A stretch of 64,000 nucleotides of DNA from Arthrobacter sp. AL12 (GTDB taxonomy: Bacteria; Actinomycetota; Actinomycetes; Actinomycetales; Micrococcaceae): NCBI RefSeq assembly GCF_029960645.1, contig NZ_JASBQY010000014.1:1-64000 (forward strand), read 5' to 3'. Positions 24,841 to 33,521 of this stretch are shown here, piece after piece; position 1 is the stretch's first letter, and each line of letters begins with the position of its first letter. The notes below the pieces were generated by a model. That model made no database searches and was not told the DNA's origin. It worked only from the letters and a program-made list of their open reading frames with translations. The translations under genes and the position numbers were made by a program.

Positions 24841-26649
24841 CTAGTCGCGGATCTGGCGGATAAGACCGGTGAGGCGGGGTACAAGCCACATGCCGGATGC
24901 CCCTAGGCCCGAGAGTCTTGTTTCTTCCGGGTGCCCGGTGGCACATTCAATCGAGGTCACCCGCGCGCCTGTGAAGCCCGCGGGCCATCTCCAGTTCCGG
25001 CTGTACTTGAAGCCGAAGGATCTTTTGAAGTCATAACCGAACGACTGGCTCGTTCGACCGATCACCCTTCCATCCCTGGTGGCGAGAACGTAACGCGGTA
25101 CCTCGCCGGGGCCAGGTTCGTCTCCCTGGAGGGTTCCGGACACGATCTCGCCCAGAAGTTCGTCGAGGACGAGGTGTTTCTGCACCGCTTGGGCGTCTCC
25201 GGTTGAGGGGTAGTAAGGGGACACGTCGTCAATGTCCGAATTAGCGAATTCCATGCGGTCCGTGTACAGGCCGTTTTTGCCGTAAGCCTTCTCCAGCCAG
25301 CGCCCGTTTGCGGAGTCCATCCTTTTGAGTAGATTCTTTGGGAGCTTGGTGGAAATAATCTCCTCGCGAGCTCGGCTGAGAGCCACGTATTTCTGCTTTA
25401 ACGTGTCCGCGTTTATTTTTGCCGCCGGCCCACCGGATGGCGGCTGCAGGTAGAGGACATTGGTGAACTCGAGCCCTTTGGCCCGATGTACTGTCGAAAC
25501 AATCAGCGGAGCGACGTCGGCCACCGTGAGGGTCAAGGGAATCGATCTGCTGCGCAGCCGTTGGCTAAGCTGGGGGACATTCAGGGAGTCGTAGGCGGAG
25601 AAGTTGCCCTCGGCTGTCTTCAAGGCGAGCCAGCGGTCGGCTGCTGCCTCTCCAAAAAGGTCGTTCAGTCGGGACTTGATCTCACCGGCGTCGTACGTCC
25701 TATCTTCCAGGTCCTTGAAGACCTGATGAACCCACGGCGCCACGCTCATGTCCTGGGCCTTTCGCCGGATCAGGTGCGGATAGCCGTTTTCCCAAAGGAG
25801 CTCGCTCGCGATGAGGACCTCGTAGTTGGTCGAACAAAGCAGAGCCGTTGTGTCGCCGTCGTTCGGACTGAGCGCGCCGGACTCATTTAGTACGGAGGTG
25901 CTGGAAACTTCCCTGCGGAAATCGTCGAGCAGGCTGTGGGCGGCCTCGCACGCTGACTCGTCGAGTGCCCCCAGGTGGCGGATCTCGTCACCAACGGAGA
26001 TGAGCTCCCTCGTCCGATCGGTCACCGCCCTGTAGTGCTTTGCCAGCGTCAGTTGGTCAGCGTCAAACTCCTTGACGAGCGTTTCGATGAGCTCCGCCGA
26101 GGTGAGTTTGGACTCGGATTCTTCCAGCTGGAAGTCGTAAATGCCCTGCAATGGGTCGCCGAGCACGGTGAAACCCAAGTCGTCGCCTAGAGCGGAGAAT
26201 AACGCCATGACGAGCTCCGCGCGGTCGCCCACGAGGTCCTGAGCTTCATCGACCAGGATGTGCTTTAGATAAGTGACCCGATCGGGCGTTTCGTCTCCGG
26301 CGATGTATTTCGTGGCTTTTCGGATCCGGGCGTCAAAGCTATCGCCCAGAGTCTCTTCGTCCATGTCGATCAGAATCTGCGCCGCAAAGGAGTCGAACGT
26401 TCGGATTTGAAGCCCATCGAGATCATGGATGCGTGCCCGCTTCCTGACCGCCTCGACGGCGGCCCGAGAAAAGCTGAGGACGAGTATCTCATCGGCTGGG
26501 TTCAGGCCATCTTCCACCAGGGTCTTGACTCGGGCCAGCAAGACCTCGGTTTTTCCTTGGCCAGCCGCTGCCGTGACGAACATTCGAGCATCAGGCTCGG
26601 CTTCCGCGACCGCTCGCTGACTTTCGTCGAGCTTTATCTCAGCGAGCAC
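24841..26649 (-). CDS. UvrD/PcrA-like SF1 helicase
   Basis: A 602-residue protein. The GTG start at 26649 shares one base with the TAG of the preceding gene (TAGTG), which supports that start over the longer frame. Walker A variant TAAAGQGKTEVLLARV is at about 26-41, with Gln where Gly/Ser/Thr is usual. VDEAQDL is near 132, DPLQGIYDFQ near 165, VHRAKGLEFTNVLYL near 385 and YVALSRAREE near 420. The C-terminal 150 residues are unassigned and end with a basic/aromatic stretch. Its place between the ATPase-helicase and DrmA makes it part of the same operon. Canonical DISARM lacks a UvrD-like helicase. Confidence 0.8.
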   Translation of the reverse strand: MLAEIKLDESQRAVAEAEPDARMFVTAAAGQGKTEVLLARVKTLVEDGLNPADEILVLSFSRAAVEAVRKRARIHDLDGLQIRTFDSFAAQILIDMDEETLGDSFDARIRKATKYIAGDETPDRVTYLKHILVDEAQDLVGDRAELVMALFSALGDDLGFTVLGDPLQGIYDFQLEESESKLTSAELIETLVKEFDADQLTLAKHYRAVTDRTRELISVGDEIRHLGALDESACEAAHSLLDDFRREVSSTSVLNESGALSPNDGDTTALLCSTNYEVLIASELLWENGYPHLIRRKAQDMSVAPWVHQVFKDLEDRTYDAGEIKSRLNDLFGEAAADRWLALKTAEGNFSAYDSLNVPQLSQRLRSRSIPLTLTVADVAPLIVSTVHRAKGLEFTNVLYLQPPSGGPAAKINADTLKQKYVALSRAREEIISTKLPKNLLKRMDSANGRWLEKAYGKNGLYTDRMEFANSDIDDVSPYYPSTGDAQAVQKHLVLDELLGEIVSGTLQGDEPGPGEVPRYVLATRDGRVIGRTSQSFGYDFKRSFGFKYSRNWRWPAGFTGARVTSIECATGHPEETRLSGLGASGMWLVPRLTGLIRQIRD

Positions 26650-29600
26650 TACGCATCGACCTTCCACAGATAGTCCAGCTGGGTGAACGCCAGCTTGTGG
26701 CCGTACTGGTCCAGATTGTCTTTGACGTTGACGATCAGAACTTCTTCGCTTCCTCCGTTGAGCGGTCCGCGGAGGCCGCGGCCGATCATCTGGATGTATT
26801 TGTTGGGGGAAAATGTTGGCCGGCAAACGTACACGGCGTCGACCTTGGGTGCGTCGAATCCCTGAGTCAGCACATCGAAGTTGGTCAGCACACGGATCTT
26901 TCCGTTGCGGAAGTCCTCGATGATGGAACGCCGGTGGCCCAGATCAGTCTTGCCGGAGATGGCGGCCGCAGGTATGCCCTCAACGGACAGGACGGCGGCG
27001 AGCGCCTCGGCATGCTCTACCGAGGCGGCGAAGACCAGAGTCGGTCCCTTCGTTTCGGATGCCTTGATGTGGTCCAGAATGGCTTCGTTTCGTTGGGTGC
27101 TGTCCGCAACCTGCTGCAGGTCGATCCGGGCCTCGAGCATGGCGCTCTGGGAATCTTCGTCCGTGGCCGAGCGCATGTCTTTCAGCGTGAGCTCGATACC
27201 TTTCAGCTCTTCGTGGTTCACCTTGGCCAAAACACCCATGCCTTGGAGGTACTCGTGGGCGTTTTCCGCGGTGAATTCATGAGGCTCGATGAGGTTGTGT
27301 CCGAACCGGGCAACCAGCCGCTCAGTCGCCTTCTCGTTCGTGCCCCGATACGGCGTTGCCGAAAGACCTAGCAGCGACCGCGATTTCTCGGTGAATGAGC
27401 GGCCAAACCAGGAAAGAACCGGGGTGTAAGAAGTTGCAGTCGCCCCGTGGGCTTCATCGATAATGACCAAGTCCGGGTTAGACATCCATTCGTACATGGG
27501 GCGACGATTCTGCTGAATGCTAGCCAGCGTCTGAATGGTTGCGACGACGAGGTGAAGTTTCGTTTCTTCTCGGATGGCGCTGTTCCCGCCCCACAACCGG
27601 CTCACCGCCATTCGCTCACCGGGAACCCCCGCCGCCTGCCAGACGTAGGTCCAAGTGTCTATGGCCTGCTCGCAGAGTTCTTCAGATTGAGCAATCCAGA
27701 TGACCAGGCGGTGTTCGCCCTTCGGCGACGATTTGATATCTCTAATGACGGATTCAACGGCCACGCGTGTCTTGCCAGCACCCGTGGGCAACTGAACCAA
27801 ACCGCGGCTGTGCTTGGTATCCCCGGCAAGGAGGTCGACGATCTTCTTGCTGGTCGTTTCCTGGTACGGGTGGAGGGGGTTCAAACCCACCGGTCCAACG
27901 AACTCTTCGCGTTCGGGCTTCTTCTTGATTGACTCTCCAGCCATAGCCGGGGAGAACCCGAGTTCTTTCACGAACTCTTGGGCCGTGCGCCCACCGCGGA
28001 ACTGATCGGGCGTTTCAATGCCTGCCTCGGAAAGTGCTGGTTTGAGCACCTTGAGGAGACTGCTGCCGTGCAGATTGCTAACGATCTCGAACAGGCGTTC
28101 GTCGGTGAGCTCAAGTTCACGGGCGTCCAGCATCTTCATGACCGCGTCTGGAATTAGCTTTTGGAGGGTCTCCCGGCCAACAAGTTCGGCGATCTTGCCG
28201 GCATCCGTTTTTTGCTTGTTGACTCGTCCGATTCGAGCTTGGGCTTCGTCGTCCTTCTTGAGCTGCCGCATTGCCTGCATGACCTGCGCTGTCGCGCGTT
28301 TACTGCCGAAGGCACCGAGAATTGTTGTGAGCAGCGCCTGGTCGCCTTGCGGTGCCCGGTAGTAGAGGACACCATCCTGGAGGTAGGACGCTTTAGGCGT
28401 GGCTTCAGAACGCGAGTCAAAGCTGTTCGTCTGAACTTCATCAACTGAGACGCACGGAACACACAGGGTTTGAACGGAAACTTCACTGGCCGTGCGTTTG
28501 AGGAAGGGGAACCTCGACCTGATACTTTCCGGCGTTTCTCCATCTACCGGCGTGGCGCGGGCAGAAGTATGGAACTCCACAATGACCGGTTTGATTCCCC
28601 AGTTCTCAGCCAAAGCTTCGTCCAGATCCGGATGGCCCGTGTATAAGACGGGTACGTCCGCTTTTTCAACAAGGTAGTCCCGGGACTTAAGGTCGGCGGC
28701 CAGAACAACATCCGACGTCAAATAGCGTGTGTTCCGGCCCCCGCTAAGGGGCGTCAGGAGCTCCTTCGGCGGACGGACATCTAGGGCAGCCAAAGCTCCA
28801 TAGAGTTCGTGCAGCTGGAGCATCGGCAGACGCTGCTCTGCCAGAACGAGGACGGAGCTCCAGTGGACTTGGCGAGGATCGCTGGGTAGGCGTACGGCTG
28901 CCGCGCTCTCATCGCCCGGGAAAGGCAAATAGTCTGCGGGTACCCCATCAATCCTTCCAACGCAGTGTTTCGTGTCTATGGTTCCGAGCGGGGTTTCAAA
29001 GGCGCCATGCTTTTTGACCCACCAAAGGTCCGGGCCGTCGATAGTCTCAGAGGCCCGGAAGCCGCTGCTGAAGTCGACTTTGGTCGGGTACTGTGGCCGG
29101 CTCAGAATAGTGCGAGTGACTTTCGCGCGGGTGGCTGCTGATGCACTGACGAGGAGGTGTAGTCCATCTGTGGTCAATGCCTGACCAAAGCGTATCCCCG
29201 CTTCGGAAAGCCGGACAGGCCCATTTTTCGACTGGTCGGATAAGCGGCCTGCTTCCCCGGTTTTCCACAGATCGTAGGAGCCGCCGGTGCGGACCATCTT
29301 TGCGTCTCCGAGCGACGTTCTTGCTCCGAGGTTTCTCAGCAGGGCGATGTCGTGGGCGTGAAACTGATCGTCCACAAGAACATGCTCGTCCCCGACGCTG
29401 GTCTGCGGGATCAGGCCACCCGACAGCCAGACGTCACCTAGTTGACGCCACTTATGATCGCGACAACGTACCAGAATCTTCGTGGGGTCTGTCCGCTCAT
29501 TAACTATGGCCAGACTTTCTGGGACGGCAAGCGAGCGGGTGAGTTTCCAGAGGGATGCGGCCAGTTCCGGGTCTGCATAGCCGCCAGCGACGTCGTTGGC

Positions 29601-31298
29601 GACGCGGCTGACGATGCCCCGGCCGTCCTGTGCCTGGAGGTCCAGGGCCCGAAGGTACGAGTTCGCATTCCCATGATGCATTAGTTCGTAGGACACAATA
29701 TTGGGTGACTCGTCGTCGGCCTTCATGGGGAGAAAAACCCTAGAAATAATCGGCGGCTGGACGCTGCCATCTGACATCAGCACGATTCGGCTTCGCCTCA
29801 TCGCGGGCCGGTAATCTGTGTAAGACTTGTCGATCATCGCGGCGAGCTGCAGGGCGTTCTCGTAGTCCTGAAGCTCTCCAGCTGCGACAACTTCTTCCAG
29901 CCACTCCTCAAGGGATGCGCGCTTAAGGTTTGCCTCCTTCAAAATGCGCATGACCTGGGAGTCCCGCCGAAGGGCTGACGAGTGCAACCAATGGCGGTCC
30001 AAAGTGACCCATGAGTCCCAAAGAGCGATGAGGCGAGTTGCTTCTTCCAGCGCAGGTTGTACTTTGATTTCGCTAGGGAGCCTGAGCACGCCGGATCTGT
30101 CCGGCAGACACGGTGCGAAGGGCAGGATTTCAAAGATGGGTTTGTTGATTACAGAGTCGGCCCACGAGCTTGACTCCTTGTCACGCGACGGGAGAATGTC
30201 CAAAAACAAAGCCGGGTCTTCGGGTGTTCCGAGGTCAGGCAGTGCGCTTGCCACCATCCGAGGAAGGGTGCGGGTAAGAATTTCCCGATTGTATTGGGAC
30301 TCAAGCATGCTGTGGCGGTCTTCGTTCATTTTAAAGGCCGCGTTAACGATGCCACGAAGCGAAGTCTCATGCTGAGTCGGGAAGTAGTTCCAGAATCGGC
30401 CCATCTTGCGGCGTTGGTTGCCAGTCAACGGAACGGCCCAAGTCACGTCAACATTTTGTCGTGCAGCTATGCTTCCAGCCTCAATTGCAGCTTGGGTGCT
30501 GACTTCGTGACTATTTTTGAAAATGAGCCATTCGTTGCCGTCGGTGCCGTTGGAGAGAGTTACGCGATTGACGTCCCGAGCTGCGGTCCACGTCCATGAA
30601 GAGCTCTGAACCTTGTCCTCAAATTCGAGGGAACCGATTTTGTCGGAGAAGAGGAGAAACTCCTCGGGAAACTTCTTCATCTCTTCCGAGAGCCACGTGA
30701 CGCTGCCACTCAAGGGAAGCTTGACCACCGTGGTGGACCATTCAAAAAGATCAGAGAGGACCGGGTCCTTCGCGGCTTCGAGGTCGGGGTCCACCGGGGT
30801 GGCTAACCGCAGAATTGGATAGGCGTCCAGGCCCGGATAGAGGCTTTCCAGAAGCATCCGACTTTGATCCTGGCTCCATGCAACAGAGCCACTTCGGCTG
30901 AAAATTTTGGGCTCTGCCGTGACCTGAATGACCGACTTGAACCCAAGGCCAAAACGGCCGATCTCGTCGTCACGCTTCTCGGAGGAGTGAGACAGCATGA
31001 GGGTGCGGAAACCGGCTTCTGTGAAGGGCTGCCCTTCGTTTGCACAATAGAGTGCATCCGTTGTCAGAACCACACGGATGCGGCCGCCCGGTTCCTTGAT
31101 TGCGTCAGCTGCATTCTGGACGAGCTCGTTGAGCTGTTTCCGACCGTAACCGCTCTGAGAGATGGCCGCCTCGATATTGCTGTGTTCGCGAACGAGATCC
31201 GGTCGGGCCCGATAAGCGTTGAGGGCGCTTTCCGTTTCCGCTGTAACAAACTTGCTGAGCGGTGAAGCCGCCCCAGCCCATGACTCCTGAACCCTCAT
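26649..31298 (-). CDS. GHKL (sacsin/Hsp90-like) ATPase fused to SF2 helicase
   Basis: A 1549-residue fusion. The ATG at 31298 is chosen because GGGGG lies nine bases upstream; another ATG nine bases earlier (31307) abuts the GGGGG. Residues 40-250 are a sacsin-like GHKL ATPase: N-box QLNELVQNAADAI, ALYCANEGQPF, and IGRFGLGFKSV. The long middle part is unassigned. The last 400 residues are a helicase with Walker A LPTGAGKTRVAV near 1174, IIDEAHGA near 1281, LSATPYRG near 1305 and YIQMIGRGLRG near 1505, resembling type III restriction/DEAD-like helicases. It takes the place that DrmD or DrmE would hold in DISARM. Nuclease motifs were not seen. Confidence 0.8.
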   Translation of the reverse strand: MRVQESWAGAASPLSKFVTAETESALNAYRARPDLVREHSNIEAAISQSGYGRKQLNELVQNAADAIKEPGGRIRVVLTTDALYCANEGQPFTEAGFRTLMLSHSSEKRDDEIGRFGLGFKSVIQVTAEPKIFSRSGSVAWSQDQSRMLLESLYPGLDAYPILRLATPVDPDLEAAKDPVLSDLFEWSTTVVKLPLSGSVTWLSEEMKKFPEEFLLFSDKIGSLEFEDKVQSSSWTWTAARDVNRVTLSNGTDGNEWLIFKNSHEVSTQAAIEAGSIAARQNVDVTWAVPLTGNQRRKMGRFWNYFPTQHETSLRGIVNAAFKMNEDRHSMLESQYNREILTRTLPRMVASALPDLGTPEDPALFLDILPSRDKESSSWADSVINKPIFEILPFAPCLPDRSGVLRLPSEIKVQPALEEATRLIALWDSWVTLDRHWLHSSALRRDSQVMRILKEANLKRASLEEWLEEVVAAGELQDYENALQLAAMIDKSYTDYRPAMRRSRIVLMSDGSVQPPIISRVFLPMKADDESPNIVSYELMHHGNANSYLRALDLQAQDGRGIVSRVANDVAGGYADPELAASLWKLTRSLAVPESLAIVNERTDPTKILVRCRDHKWRQLGDVWLSGGLIPQTSVGDEHVLVDDQFHAHDIALLRNLGARTSLGDAKMVRTGGSYDLWKTGEAGRLSDQSKNGPVRLSEAGIRFGQALTTDGLHLLVSASAATRAKVTRTILSRPQYPTKVDFSSGFRASETIDGPDLWWVKKHGAFETPLGTIDTKHCVGRIDGVPADYLPFPGDESAAAVRLPSDPRQVHWSSVLVLAEQRLPMLQLHELYGALAALDVRPPKELLTPLSGGRNTRYLTSDVVLAADLKSRDYLVEKADVPVLYTGHPDLDEALAENWGIKPVIVEFHTSARATPVDGETPESIRSRFPFLKRTASEVSVQTLCVPCVSVDEVQTNSFDSRSEATPKASYLQDGVLYYRAPQGDQALLTTILGAFGSKRATAQVMQAMRQLKKDDEAQARIGRVNKQKTDAGKIAELVGRETLQKLIPDAVMKMLDARELELTDERLFEIVSNLHGSSLLKVLKPALSEAGIETPDQFRGGRTAQEFVKELGFSPAMAGESIKKKPEREEFVGPVGLNPLHPYQETTSKKIVDLLAGDTKHSRGLVQLPTGAGKTRVAVESVIRDIKSSPKGEHRLVIWIAQSEELCEQAIDTWTYVWQAAGVPGERMAVSRLWGGNSAIREETKLHLVVATIQTLASIQQNRRPMYEWMSNPDLVIIDEAHGATATSYTPVLSWFGRSFTEKSRSLLGLSATPYRGTNEKATERLVARFGHNLIEPHEFTAENAHEYLQGMGVLAKVNHEELKGIELTLKDMRSATDEDSQSAMLEARIDLQQVADSTQRNEAILDHIKASETKGPTLVFAASVEHAEALAAVLSVEGIPAAAISGKTDLGHRRSIIEDFRNGKIRVLTNFDVLTQGFDAPKVDAVYVCRPTFSPNKYIQMIGRGLRGPLNGGSEEVLIVNVKDNLDQYGHKLAFTQLDYLWKVDA

Positions 31299-31307
31299 TG
31301 GTTCCAT

Positions 31308-31890
31308 CCCCCATTTGACAAGAGTGCCGTCGGCTTACGCCGGTGCATTGTCCATCATTCCTATCATTCAGAACCGACAGTTTTGGTCTTCGCCCGAGGA
31401 TAGGTGGCGAAATGTCCCACAAACGTTGCAGTAACCGCGATGCTATGGCGCGCCCTAGTGGACTTGGAGCTCCCTTGCCGATCTGTTTTGCGATCGCAGT
31501 CTGCGAGCCGGCCCACAGCCTGTCGTCCGGAAACCCTTGCAGCCTGGCCGCCTCGAGGTGGGTTATAGCCCGGTGCTCCGGCGGGTGCAGACAGCGTCCC
31601 CTTCTCCATTGCGGTGGCGAATCGACCAGATAGTCTGCCGCTCAAAATTCCTCGACCGTCACTATGAAGCGGTGCCTCCACGGCGCTGCTTCGACATCCG
31701 GCCATCGACGGATTCGCGCTCTTGGGATCTGTGTTGGACCGGCCCGTGATATCCCTCCCCACCGGTTGCTGCCATCACTTTTCGCTCCGCCCGCCTGCTG
31801 GGCATGACCCATGCCGGGTCAGCAGCAATCATCCTCAGTCCCGGAAATCCATTATTCGCGAGGTCTGACTGCAGTCCGTCGGGGGGAGGC
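31308..31890. other. Gap between the methyltransferase and ATPase-helicase genes
   Basis: About 580 bases. Several open frames of 60-130 codons cross it on both strands, but none resembles a known protein and none has a good ribosome-binding site. It probably holds the promoter of the ATPase-helicase/UvrD/drmA/drmB operon near 31310-31400, plus non-coding or decayed sequence. Confidence 0.45.
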
Positions 31891-33138
31891 TCATATTGAG
31901 AGGACGCCCGAAGGTGTGGCGGAAAGAGGCTGCGGGAGATACTCGTTGCGACCGTCTTCAACTCCCCGCCCCTCCCTCGCATCAAGGCTCAGATCTGGGG
32001 CCGGAGCGAAGTCTGCTTCCTCCCCGGGCGCGGGACAGCCGTGAGCATGCTCCGTGTGGCGCGCTGCTTTTCTGGTCTCGCTGTCGATGGCACTCCATTG
32101 TGATCTTGTCATCGTGTCGAGGAAACCCGGGGGGAGTTCTCGGCCGAGGGCTGCTGCCAGGACGTGTGCGGCGAGCCGCGGTGGAATGGCGTTACCGATC
32201 TGCTGGGAGACGTCCTTGCCCGACCATGGGTAGTCAGCGGGGAACGTCTGGAGACGGCCCGCTTCTGAAACTTTGAGTCGATCGAGTTCACCCTCGTTTG
32301 AGAACAAGCGATTTCGAGAGACTTTCCCGGTAACCGTGAAAGCTGGTTCCTTCGAAGTGCGCCGACCACGGGCTTTCGGATCGCCGCCGGTTCCATAATT
32401 GGAGACCAGCTCGAAAGGCTCTCGTCGGTCAAGGGTCTTGCCGATGCTCTGGCATGGTAGCAAAGCAGGTTGCTCGGCGGACGCTTGGACTTGTCTGCTC
32501 CTGAACCGCTGGTGCGTCGGGACGGGAAGGGCAGGTGTGAGGTATCGGTTCGCGATAAGGATCGCGCGGCGGCGGGTCTGCGGGACTCCGTACTCCTCCG
32601 CGTGGAGTACCCCTGTCACAGTCTTGTAACCGAGTGTCTCCAGGACCGTCGCCATGGCCTCCCATACCGGCAGGACCGCTGGCACCTGCTCCAAGACGAT
32701 CACTTTGTAGGCGTTCCCCGCCTGATGGGCCTCAAGCGCCCATCGCAGCGGCTGCAGCACCAGCCCGGTTCGTTCATCTTCTAACGCGGCTAGCTCATCG
32801 GTGATGTCGTCCCCATCGACCATGCGCGCAATGAAGGATAGGACCTGGTTCAGGGCCTTGCGGCCGGCACCTGCCCCGGCCACGGTGTACGTCTGACACG
32901 GAGGCCCCCCGGTGAGGATCGTCGCATGGGGGAACTCGGCCGGACCGTGCTCCCGAACGTCACCTTGCACGGTTTCCAGGCCGGCGGTAAGCCTGGTTGC
33001 GCAGGCATTCTCGTCCCACTCGATACCGGCCACGGACAATCCCAGCCAGTGTGCAGCGACATCCAATCCACCCGGACCGGCGAAGAGATCCACCATTCGA
33101 GCGTCAGAAGGAGTTGGGTCCGATTGCGCGATGGTCAT
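31891..33138 (-). CDS. C5 cytosine DNA methyltransferase (DrmMII-like)
   Basis: A 415-residue enzyme that transfers methyl from S-adenosylmethionine to cytosine C5. Motif I is MVDLFAGPGGLDVA (about 15-28). Motif IV is GGPPCQTYTVAG, with the catalytic Cys near 81. Motif VI reads VLEQV, where most members have ENV. Motif VIII is PQTRRRAIL, and motif X is QQIGNAIPPRLA. A variable target-recognition region lies between VIII and X. Upstream in-frame codons exist to 33195, but similarity starts near 33138. In class 2 DISARM, a C5 methyltransferase marks self DNA, and that is the likely job here. A 590-base gap before the next gene suggests separate transcription. Confidence 0.85.
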   Translation of the reverse strand: MTIAQSDPTPSDARMVDLFAGPGGLDVAAHWLGLSVAGIEWDENACATRLTAGLETVQGDVREHGPAEFPHATILTGGPPCQTYTVAGAGAGRKALNQVLSFIARMVDGDDITDELAALEDERTGLVLQPLRWALEAHQAGNAYKVIVLEQVPAVLPVWEAMATVLETLGYKTVTGVLHAEEYGVPQTRRRAILIANRYLTPALPVPTHQRFRSRQVQASAEQPALLPCQSIGKTLDRREPFELVSNYGTGGDPKARGRRTSKEPAFTVTGKVSRNRLFSNEGELDRLKVSEAGRLQTFPADYPWSGKDVSQQIGNAIPPRLAAHVLAAALGRELPPGFLDTMTRSQWSAIDSETRKAARHTEHAHGCPAPGEEADFAPAPDLSLDAREGRGVEDGRNEYLPQPLSATPSGVLSI

Positions 33139-33521
33139 GGGACACGATCTTATCGGTCGACAGGTCACCAACGGACCAGCATCGCCGGTTTCCAACCGAT
33201 CATGAGCAGTTCTCGCCGGCCAGTGGTGCTCCTACCCGCGGTACTAGCGGTCTGGATCGCGTCAGGTAGCAGGCCCAGGGCGTTGAGTTTTTCGGATCGC
33301 GCGGACATCGCGGTAGGGCTTCAGAGCCAGCAATTCCCGAGCGGTTAGACGATGTCGCTTGTTGCATCCGTATCGTAGGTTGAAAGTGGCGAACTCCGGT
33401 GGCCGTTGTACCCGCTCCGAGCGAAGATGGTCGGAGCTTCGGAGCTTCGGAGCTTTCCGATGGAGCACTACTCTGAACTAACTTGATGGTCGGCGCACGC
33501 GCCGAAGATGGGGGAACACAA
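33139..33521. other. Divergent promoter region
   Basis: About 380 bases between the minus-strand methyltransferase and the plus-strand giant helicase. It contains a tandem CGGAGCTT-type repeat (GGAGCTTCGGAGCTTCGGAGC, about 33431-33450). The ribosome-binding GGGGG before the ATG at 33522 is clear. No gene was recognised. Confidence 0.5.

Noticed and set aside
31364..31762. 132-codon minus-strand frame as a possible Vsr-type endonuclease next to the methyltransferase
   Set aside because: A Vsr gene would be expected beside a C5 methyltransferase, but the translation lacks Vsr motifs and a ribosome-binding site.
33431..33452. Short CGGAGCTT tandem repeat as a CRISPR-like or iteron array
   Set aside because: About three 8-base units with no spacers and no replication gene nearby; probably simple slippage.
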